Of a stretch of DNA of 64,000 nucleotides, positions 26,407-37,134 are shown one piece after another. A program made the position numbers and the translations under genes. The notes under the pieces are model-generated. The model saw only the letters and a program-made list of their open reading frames with translations, searched no databases and was not told the DNA's origin. Within the stretch, counting starts at the first letter, position 1; the number at the start of each line of letters is the position of its first letter. The DNA lies in assembly GCF_022227845.1 (NCBI RefSeq), contig NZ_JAJNQN010000006.1, forward strand, positions 98,491 to 162,490. Direction: 5' to 3'. This DNA comes from Ectothiorhodospira lacustris (lineage in GTDB: Bacteria > Pseudomonadota > Gammaproteobacteria > Ectothiorhodospirales > Ectothiorhodospiraceae).

Positions 26407-27731
26407 CAGTCCAGCCAGGTGTTGATGGTGAGCAGGTCATTCTCGGTCAGGGTCCCTGCGGCCTGTTTCAGGCGCAGGGTATCCAGCAGGTAGTTATAGC
26501 GCACCTCGGCATAATCCCGTTCGGCCCGGAACACCTGGCGCAGTTCCAGCAGCACGTCCACGGCGGTGCGGGTGCCCACCTCGAATCCGGCCTCGGCGGC
26601 TTCGAAGGAGGCGCGGGTGGATTCCAGGGCCTGCTCCAGGGCATTGACCCGGGAAATGCCGGCGTTCACCGACAGGAAGGCACTGCGGGCCTGGCGTACG
26701 GTCTGACGCTCGGTCAGTTCCAGCTCCTCGCGGGCGGCGTCAAAGTTTTCCCGGGCCTCGCGGGTCAGGGAGCTGGTACGGCCGCCGGTGTAGAGGGGGA
26801 CCCGCAACTGGATGCCGATCTGGGTGTCGCGACCGTCGAGAAGGTTACCGGCCGTCTCTCCGCCGGGGGCATTGTGAATATCCCGGTCGGTATAGCCGGC
26901 AGAGAGGCCCAGGGTGGGGTAGTGCCCGGCCCGCTGGCGCTTGATCTCCTCGGCGGCCACCTCGGTGCCGAAGCGGCGGGCGATCAGGCTCAGGTTGGCC
27001 TCCAGGGCGGTTTGCACCCATTGGTCCATATTTGCCGGTTCCGGCGAGACCAGGGGCATGCGTTCCGAGAGCAGGGCCAGTTGCTCGTGGAACTGGCCGG
27101 TGATGACCATGAGTTCCTCGCCGGCCAGATCCAGGCGGTTCAGGGCGGCGATCTCTTCGGCCACGGCCAGGTCGTACTGGGCCTGGGCTTCCTTGACGTC
27201 GGTGATGGCGATCAGGCCCACCTCGAAGCGGCGGTCCGCCTGTTCCAGTTGCCGGCCGATGGCCTCCTTTTCCGCGCGGGCGAAGGAGAGGTTGTCCTGG
27301 GCCGCCAGTACGTTGAAATAGGCCTCTGCCACCCGCAGGATCAGCTCCTGCCGGCTGGCGTCGCGTATCGCGGTGGCTTGGGCGATGCCCAGGTCCGCCT
27401 GGCGCAGGACCACATAGTTGCGGTGGTCATAGAGGGTCTGGTTCAGGGACAGCTCAAAACTGCTGGTCTGGTAGTCAAACGAGTTTCCGCCCCGCTCGGT
27501 ATCCGTGTAGGCGTAGCCAACGCCGCCCTCGATCTGGGGTAGCAGGACCGATCTGGCCTGGGGCCGCTGTTCCAGGGCCGCCCGGAACTGGGCTTCGGCG
27601 GCGCGCAGTTGCGCGTCACGCTCCAGGGCAATGCGGTAGACCTCTACGAGATCGGTGGCCTGGACGGGGGCGGTTACTGCGGCAAATCCGACGAGGGCGG
27701 CCGCCAGCAGGGTCTTGGGAAAACGGATCAT
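26406..27731 (-). CDS. tolC: TolC-family outer-membrane efflux channel
   Basis: This 441-residue protein has a signal peptide (about 1-25, ending A-P-V-Q-A) followed by two internally similar outer-membrane-efflux halves. L-V-E-V-Y-R-I-A-L-E-R-D near 28 and the later V-Q-T-A-L-E-A-N-L-S are the repeated helix starts. F-E-L-S-L-N-Q-T-L-Y-D and G-I-Q-L-R-V-P-L-Y-T-G-G are the beta segments. It forms the trimeric outer-membrane exit duct for RND or ABC pumps and type I secretion. The pcm-rhodanese-tolC neighbourhood is found in other gammaproteobacteria. Confidence 0.93.
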   Translation of the reverse strand: MIRFPKTLLAAALVGFAAVTAPVQATDLVEVYRIALERDAQLRAAEAQFRAALEQRPQARSVLLPQIEGGVGYAYTDTERGGNSFDYQTSSFELSLNQTLYDHRNYVVLRQADLGIAQATAIRDASRQELILRVAEAYFNVLAAQDNLSFARAEKEAIGRQLEQADRRFEVGLIAITDVKEAQAQYDLAVAEEIAALNRLDLAGEELMVITGQFHEQLALLSERMPLVSPEPANMDQWVQTALEANLSLIARRFGTEVAAEEIKRQRAGHYPTLGLSAGYTDRDIHNAPGGETAGNLLDGRDTQIGIQLRVPLYTGGRTSSLTREARENFDAAREELELTERQTVRQARSAFLSVNAGISRVNALEQALESTRASFEAAEAGFEVGTRTAVDVLLELRQVFRAERDYAEVRYNYLLDTLRLKQAAGTLTENDLLTINTWLD

Positions 27732-27879
27732 CGGTGTCTCCGGCCCGAGCGGGCAAGAAGGAAATATTCCATCAGTGAATCCTGATTATCCTACCGGGAA
27801 CCGGAAAAAAATGCATAGGGGAAACGCTGAATAATTCCCTTTCCATCAACCCCGGTCATTCCCCTTTCGTCACGCCCGT

Positions 27880-28002
27880 CACCCCGTCACCCTCGTCACT
27901 CCCGCGAAAGCGGGAGTCCAGAATTTCCAGCCTACGAATGGATTCCCGCCTGCGCGGGAATGACGACCTTTCCTGGATTCCCGCCTGCGCGGGAATGACG
28001 TG
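27880..28002. repeat. Family A palindromic repeats, three half-units
   Basis: The stretch has ctcccgcgaaagcgggagtc followed by two direct copies of ctggattcccgcctgcgcgggaatgacg. It occupies much of the 303-bp gap between tolC and the rhodanese gene. The part nearest tolC (27732-27830) is moderately AT-rich and may hold the tolC promoter, though no clear hexamers stand out. Confidence 0.82.
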
Positions 28003-28034
28003 CTCAGGACATCCTAGGGGGATCTGTCAGGACA

Positions 28035-28358
28035 TCAGTAACAGGGCAGGCTTGGATCTACCTGGCGTGACCAGGCATCGATCCCGCCGGTGAGGTTGAT
28101 GACGCGAGTGAAGCCCTGTCGTTCCAGCAGCATGCCCGCCTGCCGGCTGCGAATGCCGTGATGACAGATCATCACCAGTTCCCTGTCCGGCGGGATGTCT
28201 TCCACCAAGGACCCAAGCCGGTCAAGGGGAACCAGCCGTGAGTCCTGAATGTGGACGATGTCGTATTCCCAGGGCTCGCGCACGTCGATGAGCAACGGGG
28301 CATTGTCCCCTGCCTGATCCAGGTAAGTCTTGAGCTGGGGGGCGGTGAAGTGTTGCAT
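28035..28358 (-). CDS. Single-domain rhodanese-like sulfurtransferase
   Basis: This 107-residue protein is taken to start M-Q-H-F-T-A-P-Q-L. An upstream frame to 28442 adds 28 unconserved residues. Rhodanese features are L-I-D-V-R-E-P-W-E-Y near 22, the active-site loop C-H-H-G-I-R-S near 66 with the persulfide-forming Cys, and N-L-T-G-G-I-D-A-W near 91. It is cytoplasmic and may relay sulfane sulfur. It lies 89 bp downstream of pcm, the usual placement. The acceptor is unknown. Confidence 0.9.
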   Translation of the reverse strand: MQHFTAPQLKTYLDQAGDNAPLLIDVREPWEYDIVHIQDSRLVPLDRLGSLVEDIPPDRELVMICHHGIRSRQAGMLLERQGFTRVINLTGGIDAWSRQVDPSLPCY

Positions 28359-28447
28359 GCCTGGCCCGTGGGGAAAGTCGTTCAAAAGGGTACTCAGGGG
28401 GGCGATCGGGTCGTGTTGCCTGCACCCGGCCACCCGGCCCATCCTGA

Positions 28448-29104
28448 CTAGAAGATGAAATGGGGTCTGGGCTCGAAGCCCGTCAGGGGCTTGAGGCTGG
28501 TCTCGAACAGGACGTGGCGGATGAATTCGTTTTCGCCCTGTCGCATCACCAGCATGGCTTCCATCGCCGGCGGCTCACCCACCACAACGAAGAGCCGGCC
28601 GCCGGGGCTGAGCTGACGTTCGAAGCAGTCACGGTATTGAGCCATGGAGGCGGTGACGGCGATGACGTCGTAATGATCCCTTTGCCCGGTCCAGCCCTCT
28701 GCGGCATTGCCGGTCTCCAGGTGGATGTTGGTGATGCCGGCCTTGTCCAGATGCCTTTCGGCGGCGCGGGTGAAGGTCTTGTGGAGGTCGATGCTGTCCA
28801 CCTGGTTGCCCAGACGGGCCAGACAGGCGGTCAGGTAGCCGGAGCCGGTGCCGATCTCCAGAATGACGTCCCGCGGCTGGATGTCCAGGGCCTGCAGGAG
28901 ACGCCCTTCCACGGTGGGCCGCATCATGGCTTCATCCTGTCCCAGCGGGATTTCCAAGTCCGCGTAGGCCAGTTTTTGGTGGGCCCGGGGCACGAACAGT
29001 TCCCGGGGGATGTTCTCCATCACATCCAGTACCCTGGGGTCCAGCACGTCCCAGGGACGGACCTGCTGTTCAACCATATTGAAGCGAGCTTGATCCAGGT
29101 TCAT
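28448..29104 (-). CDS. pcm: Protein-L-isoaspartate O-methyltransferase
   Basis: This 218-residue protein has the N-terminal segment M-V-E-Q-Q-V-R-P-W-D typical of the proteobacterial branch. The SAM-binding motif is I-L-E-I-G-T-G-S-G-Y-L-T-A near 80. M-R-P-T-V-E-G near 61 and V-T-A-S-M-A near 150 follow. It repairs isoaspartyl residues in aged proteins, although this branch often diverges in the substrate loop, so activity should not be taken for granted. The 269-bp region upstream, shared with the phosphotransferase gene, holds no clear gene. Confidence 0.9.
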   Translation of the reverse strand: MNLDQARFNMVEQQVRPWDVLDPRVLDVMENIPRELFVPRAHQKLAYADLEIPLGQDEAMMRPTVEGRLLQALDIQPRDVILEIGTGSGYLTACLARLGNQVDSIDLHKTFTRAAERHLDKAGITNIHLETGNAAEGWTGQRDHYDVIAVTASMAQYRDCFERQLSPGGRLFVVVGEPPAMEAMLVMRQGENEFIRHVLFETSLKPLTGFEPRPHFIF

Positions 29105-29373
29105 GGTGGTTATCTGCCGTCTTGTGATTGTTATGGGAGTCCCGAGTGCGCCGGGTCTCGTGCTTTATCCGACTCGTTGAGTATCCGCAAAGCTGGCGGC
29201 GAGCTGCCGTTGGATCGGCAGGCTGCAAGATTAAGCCCTCACTAATGGTCGGGCAAGTCCTTGATGCTCTTGTGCAATGCGCAATGATGCCGATGGTGAT
29301 CGGTCCAATGCGGCGTTGGTTTTGTGGCATGCTGCGGTTTAATGATCCGCGGCGACACCCCGGGAGGGACATC

Positions 29374-30879
29374 ATGTTTGAAGCTGCCGAACTGGGACGC
29401 ACTCTGTCCAAGGAAGCCTACGGCGCAGCGGTGCCCGATCTGCGTGCGGAACTGCTGGAGGCCCAGCGCCGCCTCAGGGATACCGATACCGCCGTGATCG
29501 TGATCGTGGAGGGGGTGGATGGCGTGGGTCGGGGAGAGGTGGTTAACCGTCTTAATGCCTGGCTGGATACGCGCGGGGTGGAGACCCATGCCTTCTGGGA
29601 AGCCACCAGTGATCAGCAAGCGCGGCCCCGGTTGTGGCGCTACTGGCAGGCGATGCCGGCGCGGGGCGGTATCGGCATCTTCTTCGGTGCCTGGTATTCA
29701 GAGCCCATTCGTCGGCATATCCGGGATGAATGGGATGAGGCCCGGTTGCATGAATCCCTGAGCCGCATCCGTGATTTCGAAAGTATGCTCGTGGCGGATG
29801 GGGCGCTGATCGTCAAGTTCTGGTTTCACCTGCCCCGGGATGAGCAGAAAACCCGTCTGAAACAGCGTCTCAAGGACCCTGCCAGCCGCTGGTACCGGTT
29901 GCCCAAAGGCAAGGAGCAGGCCACTCAGTATCGTCGGCTGGTGGAAACCGGTGAGCGGGTGATACGGGAAACGGACAGCGGTCTGGCCCCCTGGTATCTC
30001 ATCGAGGCCACGGATCGGCGCTATCGGGACCTGACGGTGGGCCGTACCCTGCTGGATGCGATCCGTGAGCGGCTGGAGCTTTCGTCATCACCGGCCCTGT
30101 CCGTGACCCCCTCCCATGCCCCCAGTCTGCCGCCGGAGGACAGCGCCCGGATCACGGTGCTGGATCATCTGGATCTGACCCGGACGCTGGAGAAAACGGC
30201 TTATAAGGAACGACTGTCCAGGGCCCAGGCCCGATTGCGGGATCTGACCTGGCGCGCCAAGGATCAGGGGGTGGCTACGGTACTGGTGTTCGAAGGCTGG
30301 GATGCGGCTGGCAAGGGCGGGGCGATCCGGCGCCTGACCTCCGGTATTGATGCCCGGCTCTATCGGGTGGTGGCGGTGGCAGCCCCCACGGATGAGGAGC
30401 GCGCCCACCATTACCTGTGGCGTTTCTGGCGCCATGTGCCGCCGAAGGGACGGATGAAGGTATTCGATCGTTCCTGGTATGGGCGAGTGTTGGTGGAACG
30501 GGTGGAGGGGTTTGCCGCCGAGGATCGCTGGCGCCGTGCCTATCATGAGATCAATGATTTCGAGGAGCAGCTGACGGAGCACGGTATCGTGCTGGTGAAG
30601 TTCTGGTTGCACATCAGTGAGGAGGAGCAGCTGGCCCGTTTCAAGGAGCGGGAGGAGGTGGCCTACAAGCAGCATAAGATCACCGATGAGGACTGGCGCA
30701 ATCGCCAGCAGTGGGAGGCCTACAAGGGGGCGGTCAACGAAATGGTGATTCGTACCAGTACGGAGTTTGCACCCTGGACCCTGGTGCCCGCCAATGACAA
30801 GCGCTACGGACGGGTGACGGTGCTGGAAACCGTGTGTCGACGGCTGGAAGCGGCGCTGCGACAACAGGAGTCCGAGTAG
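29374..30879 (+). CDS. pap: Polyphosphate:AMP phosphotransferase (two-domain PPK2)
   Basis: This 501-residue protein has two PPK2 domains in tandem. Start ATG 29374 has GGGAGG 6 nt upstream. Domain 1 has E-G-V-D-G-V-G-R-G-E near residue 50, with Arg in place of the Walker A Lys. Domain 2 has the intact E-G-W-D-A-A-G-K-G-G near 305, plus F-D-R-S-W-Y-G-R near 365 and K-F-W-L-H-I near 408. The second domain therefore looks catalytic. The enzyme makes ADP from AMP and polyphosphate, coupling polyphosphate to adenylate charge. It is transcribed alone. Confidence 0.9.
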   Translation: MFEAAELGRTLSKEAYGAAVPDLRAELLEAQRRLRDTDTAVIVIVEGVDGVGRGEVVNRLNAWLDTRGVETHAFWEATSDQQARPRLWRYWQAMPARGGIGIFFGAWYSEPIRRHIRDEWDEARLHESLSRIRDFESMLVADGALIVKFWFHLPRDEQKTRLKQRLKDPASRWYRLPKGKEQATQYRRLVETGERVIRETDSGLAPWYLIEATDRRYRDLTVGRTLLDAIRERLELSSSPALSVTPSHAPSLPPEDSARITVLDHLDLTRTLEKTAYKERLSRAQARLRDLTWRAKDQGVATVLVFEGWDAAGKGGAIRRLTSGIDARLYRVVAVAAPTDEERAHHYLWRFWRHVPPKGRMKVFDRSWYGRVLVERVEGFAAEDRWRRAYHEINDFEEQLTEHGIVLVKFWLHISEEEQLARFKEREEVAYKQHKITDEDWRNRQQWEAYKGAVNEMVIRTSTEFAPWTLVPANDKRYGRVTVLETVCRRLEAALRQQESE

Positions 30880-30914
30880 CTTCCGCTCCGGATCGAGGAA
30901 GATGCCGCCCTTGG

Positions 30915-30941
30915 TTGCAAACCGCCGCTGCCTGCTATAGC
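30915..30941 (+). promoter_or_regulatory. Candidate extended -10 promoter for the TPP riboswitch/thiC transcript
   Basis: TGCTATAGC at 30933-30941 contains an extended -10 (TG-n-TATAGC), with TTGCAA at 30915-30920 as a weak -35 at 15-bp spacing. Initiation would fall near 30948, just before the riboswitch begins. Confidence 0.35.
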
Positions 30942-30949
30942 TTGGATCG

Positions 30950-32984
<2,035 letters not shown>

Positions 32985-32999
32985 TTTTCCGGTGTCCGT

Positions 33000-33209
33000 C
33001 TAGCGAGGTGGCGGCCGGTATCGATAGGCCCTGGCCTTGATCCAGGGCGAAGACGGTCTGATGCCGGCTGCCCTGAGCATGTGTTCCAGGTCTTCTCCCA
33101 CCCTGCCCAGCTCCTTGCGATAGGCAATGAGGCCATCCAGCAGGTCCGCGGCCAGGGAAGGGCGGGTCTGCAGGGGCGGGTCATCGTGGTCAGCCCGATC
33201 AATCTGCAT
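33000..33209 (-). CDS. Possible small hypothetical protein
   Basis: The frame encodes about 69 residues from ATG 33209 (M-Q-I-D-R-A) to TAG near 33000. It includes a plausible amphipathic helix L-A-A-D-L-L-D-G-L-I-A-Y-R-K-E-L-G and a basic Arg/Pro-rich end. The same frame stays open upstream to 33578, into the opposite-strand cyclase gene, so the start is uncertain. I recognise no family. It sits in an otherwise empty 500-bp gap between thiC and the GGDEF gene; the rest of that gap (33210-33486) shows nothing clear. Confidence 0.3.
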   Translation of the reverse strand: MQIDRADHDDPPLQTRPSLAADLLDGLIAYRKELGRVGEDLEHMLRAAGIRPSSPWIKARAYRYRPPPR

Positions 33210-33486
33210 GTGCGGTGCGCTCCCGATAGTGGGTGATGTGTCGGCCGCAAAACCTTCCTGGGTGAGTGACTTGCTGCCGGTATCCCGCCGTTCGGCGGGG
33301 ATGTCCTCCTGCTTTGTGTGTAGTCCAATGGACGGCACCTTGCTAGTCTCGAGGCGGTGGCCGCTGCCGGGCGGCCTGTCCAGGCTGATCAGCACGCAGG
33401 TGTCAGTCCTGTCATGGATCAGATCATGATTCGCGATGGGCAGATGAGGTAGTCTTGGGTCAGACCGGTTGAGGGAATGGCAGCTG

Positions 33487-34617
33487 ATGGTGGAACAGGC
33501 ACGGCTTGAGCAGGAAAACCTCTGGCTGAGGGAGCGTCTTGCCACGCTCATCGAGGCGGCGAGGGACAACGAGCGCAAGCTGGACCGGATGACCGGGCTG
33601 GAAATGCGTCTGCTGGCCGCCGATGGCCTGATGGGAATCCTGTCCCTGTTGTTGGAGGAATTTCCCCGCGACTATGAGCTGGATCATGTGGGACTGGTAC
33701 TCCATGACCCTGATGGGGTCATCAGCACGATACTGGACGCGGCCCTATGTCCTCGCGGGCTGTGGGCCTTGAAGCTGGCACCCTCTGCCGAGGATCTGAA
33801 AACACCGGCAGGACTCTATCTGGGAGACTATGCCGCCTGCCCCGAGGCCCTGCGCTTTGAGGGCTGCGGTGAGCTTGGCAGCGTGGCCCTGCTGCCGGTT
33901 CAGCGTGCGGGTCGATGCCTGGGGGTGCTGTCTCTGGGTAGCCGTTGCAGTGGCCGCTACGGGGAGGGGATGGATACTTACCTGCTCAGGCGTCTGGCGG
34001 CGGTGGTTGCCATCTGCATCGAGAATGCCCTGGCCGCCTGGCGGTTGCAGGAGTTGGGGGTGACCGATGCGCTCACCGGAGTGCGTAATCGTCGTTTCTT
34101 TGATCTGCGCCTGCAGGAGGAAATGACCCGGGTGGTACGGGAGCGCCAAAGCCTGGCGTGTCTGTTCGTGGATATTGACCACTTCAAGGCCGTGAACGAT
34201 GGCTACGGTCACGGGGTCGGGGATCAGGTCATTTCGGCGGTGGCCCAGCGGCTGGGACGGCACCTGCGGGGCTCCGATCTGCTGGCGCGCTACGGTGGTG
34301 AGGAGTTCGTGATGCTCTTGCCGGGTCTGGATCGTCAGGAGGTGCGGGCCGTGGCCGAACGGGTCAGGCAGGTGGTGTGCGGCGGAGCCGTGGTGGTCGA
34401 TGAGCATAGCCTGTCGGTGACGGTATCCATCGGGGTCGCACACTGGCCGACCCAACGCCTGGTCGGTCAGGATCCGTCCGTCGCGGCTCAGACGCTGCTG
34501 CGGGAGGCGGATGAGGCCCTGTTGCGTGCCAAGGGCGACGGACGCAACCGGGTGGTGATGGCAGGTCTGCCGCCCCCGGACGCCATGTCACTGGAACTGC
34601 TGCCGCTGGGGCTATAG
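33487..34617 (+). CDS. Diguanylate cyclase with DUF484/GAF-like sensor domain
   Basis: This 376-residue protein has an N-terminal coiled segment (about 1-35, E-Q-E-N-L-W-L-R-E-R-L), a DUF484/GAF-like region (about 40-190) and a GGDEF domain (about 200-370). The active site is Y-G-G-E-E-F. The RxxD inhibitory site R-G-S-D precedes it by five residues, so product inhibition by cyclic di-GMP is expected. It has no membrane segment, so it is cytoplasmic. The start is set at ATG 33487, with GAGGGA about 10 nt upstream; TTG 33469 would place that site within the gene. Confidence 0.9.
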   Translation: MVEQARLEQENLWLRERLATLIEAARDNERKLDRMTGLEMRLLAADGLMGILSLLLEEFPRDYELDHVGLVLHDPDGVISTILDAALCPRGLWALKLAPSAEDLKTPAGLYLGDYAACPEALRFEGCGELGSVALLPVQRAGRCLGVLSLGSRCSGRYGEGMDTYLLRRLAAVVAICIENALAAWRLQELGVTDALTGVRNRRFFDLRLQEEMTRVVRERQSLACLFVDIDHFKAVNDGYGHGVGDQVISAVAQRLGRHLRGSDLLARYGGEEFVMLLPGLDRQEVRAVAERVRQVVCGGAVVVDEHSLSVTVSIGVAHWPTQRLVGQDPSVAAQTLLREADEALLRAKGDGRNRVVMAGLPPPDAMSLELLPLGL

Positions 34618-34643
34618 GGATAGGGGTAGGGTATGAGCAGCTT

Positions 34644-34913
34644 CTATTCCGGCTCACCGAACTTGTCATTGATCAGGCCTTCCAGGGCCTTCAGGGCGGC
34701 TTCGGCATCCTCGCCTTCCGCGATCAGGCGCACGGTGCTGCCCTTGCTGGCCGCCAGCATCATGACGCCCATGATGCTCTTGCCGTTCACGCGCCGAGTG
34801 CCCTTTTCCACCTCCAGACCGGCGTCGAAGCTGCTGGCCAGATTGACGAACTTGGCGGCGGCGCGGGCATGCATGCCTAGGCGGTTGATGATGATGAGTT
34901 CGCGGCTGGGCAT
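34644..34913 (-). CDS. ptsO: HPr-family phosphocarrier protein (NPr type)
   Basis: This 89-residue protein has the phosphorylatable His in L-G-M-H-A-R-A-A near residue 15 and the regulatory Ser in N-G-K-S-I-M-G-V near 46. Both are intact, so it can receive phosphate from enzyme I and from HPr kinase. No sugar permease is encoded nearby, so a regulatory PTS role is likely. It directly follows the EIIA-Man-type gene with no gap and lies at the end of the rpoN-ptsN-hprK-rapZ block. Confidence 0.93.
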   Translation of the reverse strand: MPSRELIIINRLGMHARAAAKFVNLASSFDAGLEVEKGTRRVNGKSIMGVMMLAASKGSTVRLIAEGEDAEAALKALEGLINDKFGEPE

Positions 34914-35309
34914 TTAGCTGTGGGTCTCGCAGAGCAGGATGCCGTCATGGCCCCCGCTGATGGCCTTGTTGACCAGTTCATGCAGACGCAGGTTTGGATA
35001 GTTGAGTACCCGTACCAGCATGGGCAGGTTCACACCGGCAATGACCTGTACCTTCGGTTGTTGCAGCAGGCGGTTGGCGATGTTGCTGGGCGTGGAGCCG
35101 TACATGTCCGTCAGGACCAGGACGCCGTCACCCTGGTTCAGGCGCTGGTAAAGGTCCACTGCACGGTCCAGCAGGACGTCCGGGTCACCGGACTGGGAAA
35201 CCGCCAGGCACCGAGTTTCCAGGGGAATGGTGCCCATCATGGATCGGGCTGTACTCAGCAGGTCCTCGCCAATTTGATTGTGAGTGATGATGAGAAGTCC
35301 GACGGACAT
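34914..35309 (-). CDS. PTS EIIA component, mannose (EIIA-Man) family
   Basis: This 131-residue protein starts M-S-V-G-L-L-I-I-T-H-N, with the phosphorylated His near residue 10. G-V-L-V-L-T-D-M-Y-G-S-T-P-S-N near 63 is the second conserved segment. It is a soluble EIIA without its B, C or D partners in the window, so it probably acts as a phosphorylation-state sensor with NPr and HprK. It lies between rapZ and ptsO in the same orientation. Confidence 0.92.
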   Translation of the reverse strand: MSVGLLIITHNQIGEDLLSTARSMMGTIPLETRCLAVSQSGDPDVLLDRAVDLYQRLNQGDGVLVLTDMYGSTPSNIANRLLQQPKVQVIAGVNLPMLVRVLNYPNLRLHELVNKAISGGHDGILLCETHS

Positions 35310-35329
35310 GGGTGCATACCGGTTCTGGT

Positions 35330-36190
35330 TCAGGAAAGTTCCCGGTGACGGGTGCTCACACCGTCGCCTCTGATTTCACGAAAATGGCGGGAGAGTCTCT
35401 CGGTCAGGTAGACCGAGCGGTGACGTCCCCCGGTACAGCCGATGGAAACGGTCAGATAGCTGCGATTGTCGTTCTCGAATTGGGGTATCCAGGTGGTGAG
35501 GAAGTCGCGCAATGAGTCGAACATCGCTGCCACCATGGGTTCGTTCTCCAGGAAACGGATCACCGCCGGATCCTTGCCGGTAAAGGCCGATAAACCCGGC
35601 TGCCAGTGTGGATTAGGCAGACAGCGTACATCGAATACGAAATCCGAGTCTACCGGGGAGCCGTACTTGAAGCCGAAGGACTGGATCAGCAGCGACAGTC
35701 CCCGCAGGCCGGCCTGACGGACCCGCTCCCGAATGGACTGGCTGAGTTGGTGAACATTGGTGCGGGTGGTGTCGATGGCCAGATCAGCATGATCGGCGAT
35801 GACACCCAGCAGATTCCGCTCCAGATTGATGGCCTCCATCAGGGGAATGCCACGGCGGGCCAGGGGGTGGCGGCGGCGTGTCTCGCTGAAGCGGCGGAGC
35901 AGGGTTTCGAGTTCCGCATACAGAAAGATGATCTGCAACTCCACACCCATGGCACGAATCTCGTTGACAATACGGCCGAACTGGTCGAGAGACTCGATGC
36001 CGCTGCGGGCATCGATGCCGACGGCCGCTTCACCGTAGCCGGCCTGAGGGGACTGACGGAGTTGGCTGACCACCGCCGGCAACAATTCCAGATGGAGGTT
36101 GTCGATGCAGTAGTAGCCGGCATCTTCCAGGGCGTGCAGGGCCACGGTCTTGCCTGATCCGGATAGCCCGCTGACAATGACGAGCTTCAT
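35330..36190 (-). CDS. rapZ: RNase adapter protein RapZ (YvcJ-family P-loop NTPase)
   Basis: This 286-residue protein starts M-K-L-V-I-V-S-G-L-S-G-S-G-K-T with its Walker A motif. The C-terminal half has the RapZ signatures F-G-F-K-Y-G near 165, D-V-R-C-L-P-N-P near 183 and V-S-I-G-C-T-G-G-R-H-R-S-V near 250. In E. coli it guides RNase E to the GlmZ small RNA to control GlmS and amino-sugar supply. The start overlaps the hprK stop (ATGA). No GlmY or GlmZ gene is seen here. Confidence 0.95.
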   Translation of the reverse strand: MKLVIVSGLSGSGKTVALHALEDAGYYCIDNLHLELLPAVVSQLRQSPQAGYGEAAVGIDARSGIESLDQFGRIVNEIRAMGVELQIIFLYAELETLLRRFSETRRRHPLARRGIPLMEAINLERNLLGVIADHADLAIDTTRTNVHQLSQSIRERVRQAGLRGLSLLIQSFGFKYGSPVDSDFVFDVRCLPNPHWQPGLSAFTGKDPAVIRFLENEPMVAAMFDSLRDFLTTWIPQFENDNRSYLTVSIGCTGGRHRSVYLTERLSRHFREIRGDGVSTRHRELS

Positions 36191-37134
36191 GGGTCGATCT
36201 GCATCTGACGCCGCTGCCGTGCGGCCAGGTCGTCGGCGGCAAAATAGCCGCGCAGGCGCAGCAGGTGGTTGCGCACGGCCGCCTCCACCATCACCGCCAG
36301 GTTGCGGCCGGAGGCCACGGGCAGGGTGATGACCGGTACCTTCAGGCCCAGTACCTCCCGGTTGCACCGCCCCCCATGGAGGCGGTCGATATCTGCGAAT
36401 GTGACATCGACCTGGTCTTTCAGATCGATGATCAGACGCAGGTATTTGCTGGTCTTGATGGCGCTGTCACCGTACATGGCACGAATGTTCAGGACGCCCA
36501 GTCCCCGGACCTCCAGAAAGTTTTCCAGCACCGGCGGGCAGGTACCTCGCAGGATGTCCGGGGCGATACGGGCAAATTCGGGGGCATCATCAGCAATCAG
36601 ACGGTGTCCGCGGCTGATGAGTTCCAGCGCCAGTTCGCTTTTGCCGATGGCGCTTTCTCCCGTCAGCAGAACCCCGATGCCCAGTACTTCCATGAAGACA
36701 CCGTGCAGGGTGACGGTCTCCGCCAATTTGTCGCTGAAGAAATAGCGCAGGATATTGATGATTTCGTGGCCGTGCAGGGTGGTGGCCAGCAGGGGCACCG
36801 ACTGCTTGTCCGCCAGTGCGCACAGTTCCGGCTGAGCCGCCAGACCGTCGGTGACGATCAGGATGGCAGCGGTCCCGTTGACCAGCTGTTCCAGGATATC
36901 CCGCTGGGAGTTCTTGCGCAGGTTCCACAGGTAACGCATTTCATCCGGACCCAGTACCTGGATCTGGTTGGGATGGATGATGTTCAGGTGCCCGACCAGT
37001 GAAGTGCTGCCGTGGGGCGTGGCCTGGTGAGCGATACGTCGCTCGCTGCCTTGGTGACCGGCCACCCAGCGCAGGGCGAGGCGCTCTTCCATGGCCTCGA
37101 CGACATGGCGGACGGTGAGGGTTTCGATGGTCAC
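36187..37134 (-). CDS. hprK: HPr kinase/phosphorylase
   Basis: This 315-residue protein has an N-terminal domain (about 1-130) and a C-terminal kinase with Walker A G-E-S-A-I-G-K-S-E near 155, followed by V-R-G-L-G-V-L-N-I-R near 205, the HprK signature. It phosphorylates and dephosphorylates the conserved Ser of HPr proteins. E. coli lacks it, but several proteobacteria keep it beside ptsN and rpoN. ptsN ends 4 bp into its start, and rapZ begins within its stop, giving tight coupling. Confidence 0.95.
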   Translation of the reverse strand: MTIETLTVRHVVEAMEERLALRWVAGHQGSERRIAHQATPHGSTSLVGHLNIIHPNQIQVLGPDEMRYLWNLRKNSQRDILEQLVNGTAAILIVTDGLAAQPELCALADKQSVPLLATTLHGHEIINILRYFFSDKLAETVTLHGVFMEVLGIGVLLTGESAIGKSELALELISRGHRLIADDAPEFARIAPDILRGTCPPVLENFLEVRGLGVLNIRAMYGDSAIKTSKYLRLIIDLKDQVDVTFADIDRLHGGRCNREVLGLKVPVITLPVASGRNLAVMVEAAVRNHLLRLRGYFAADDLAARQRRQMQIDP

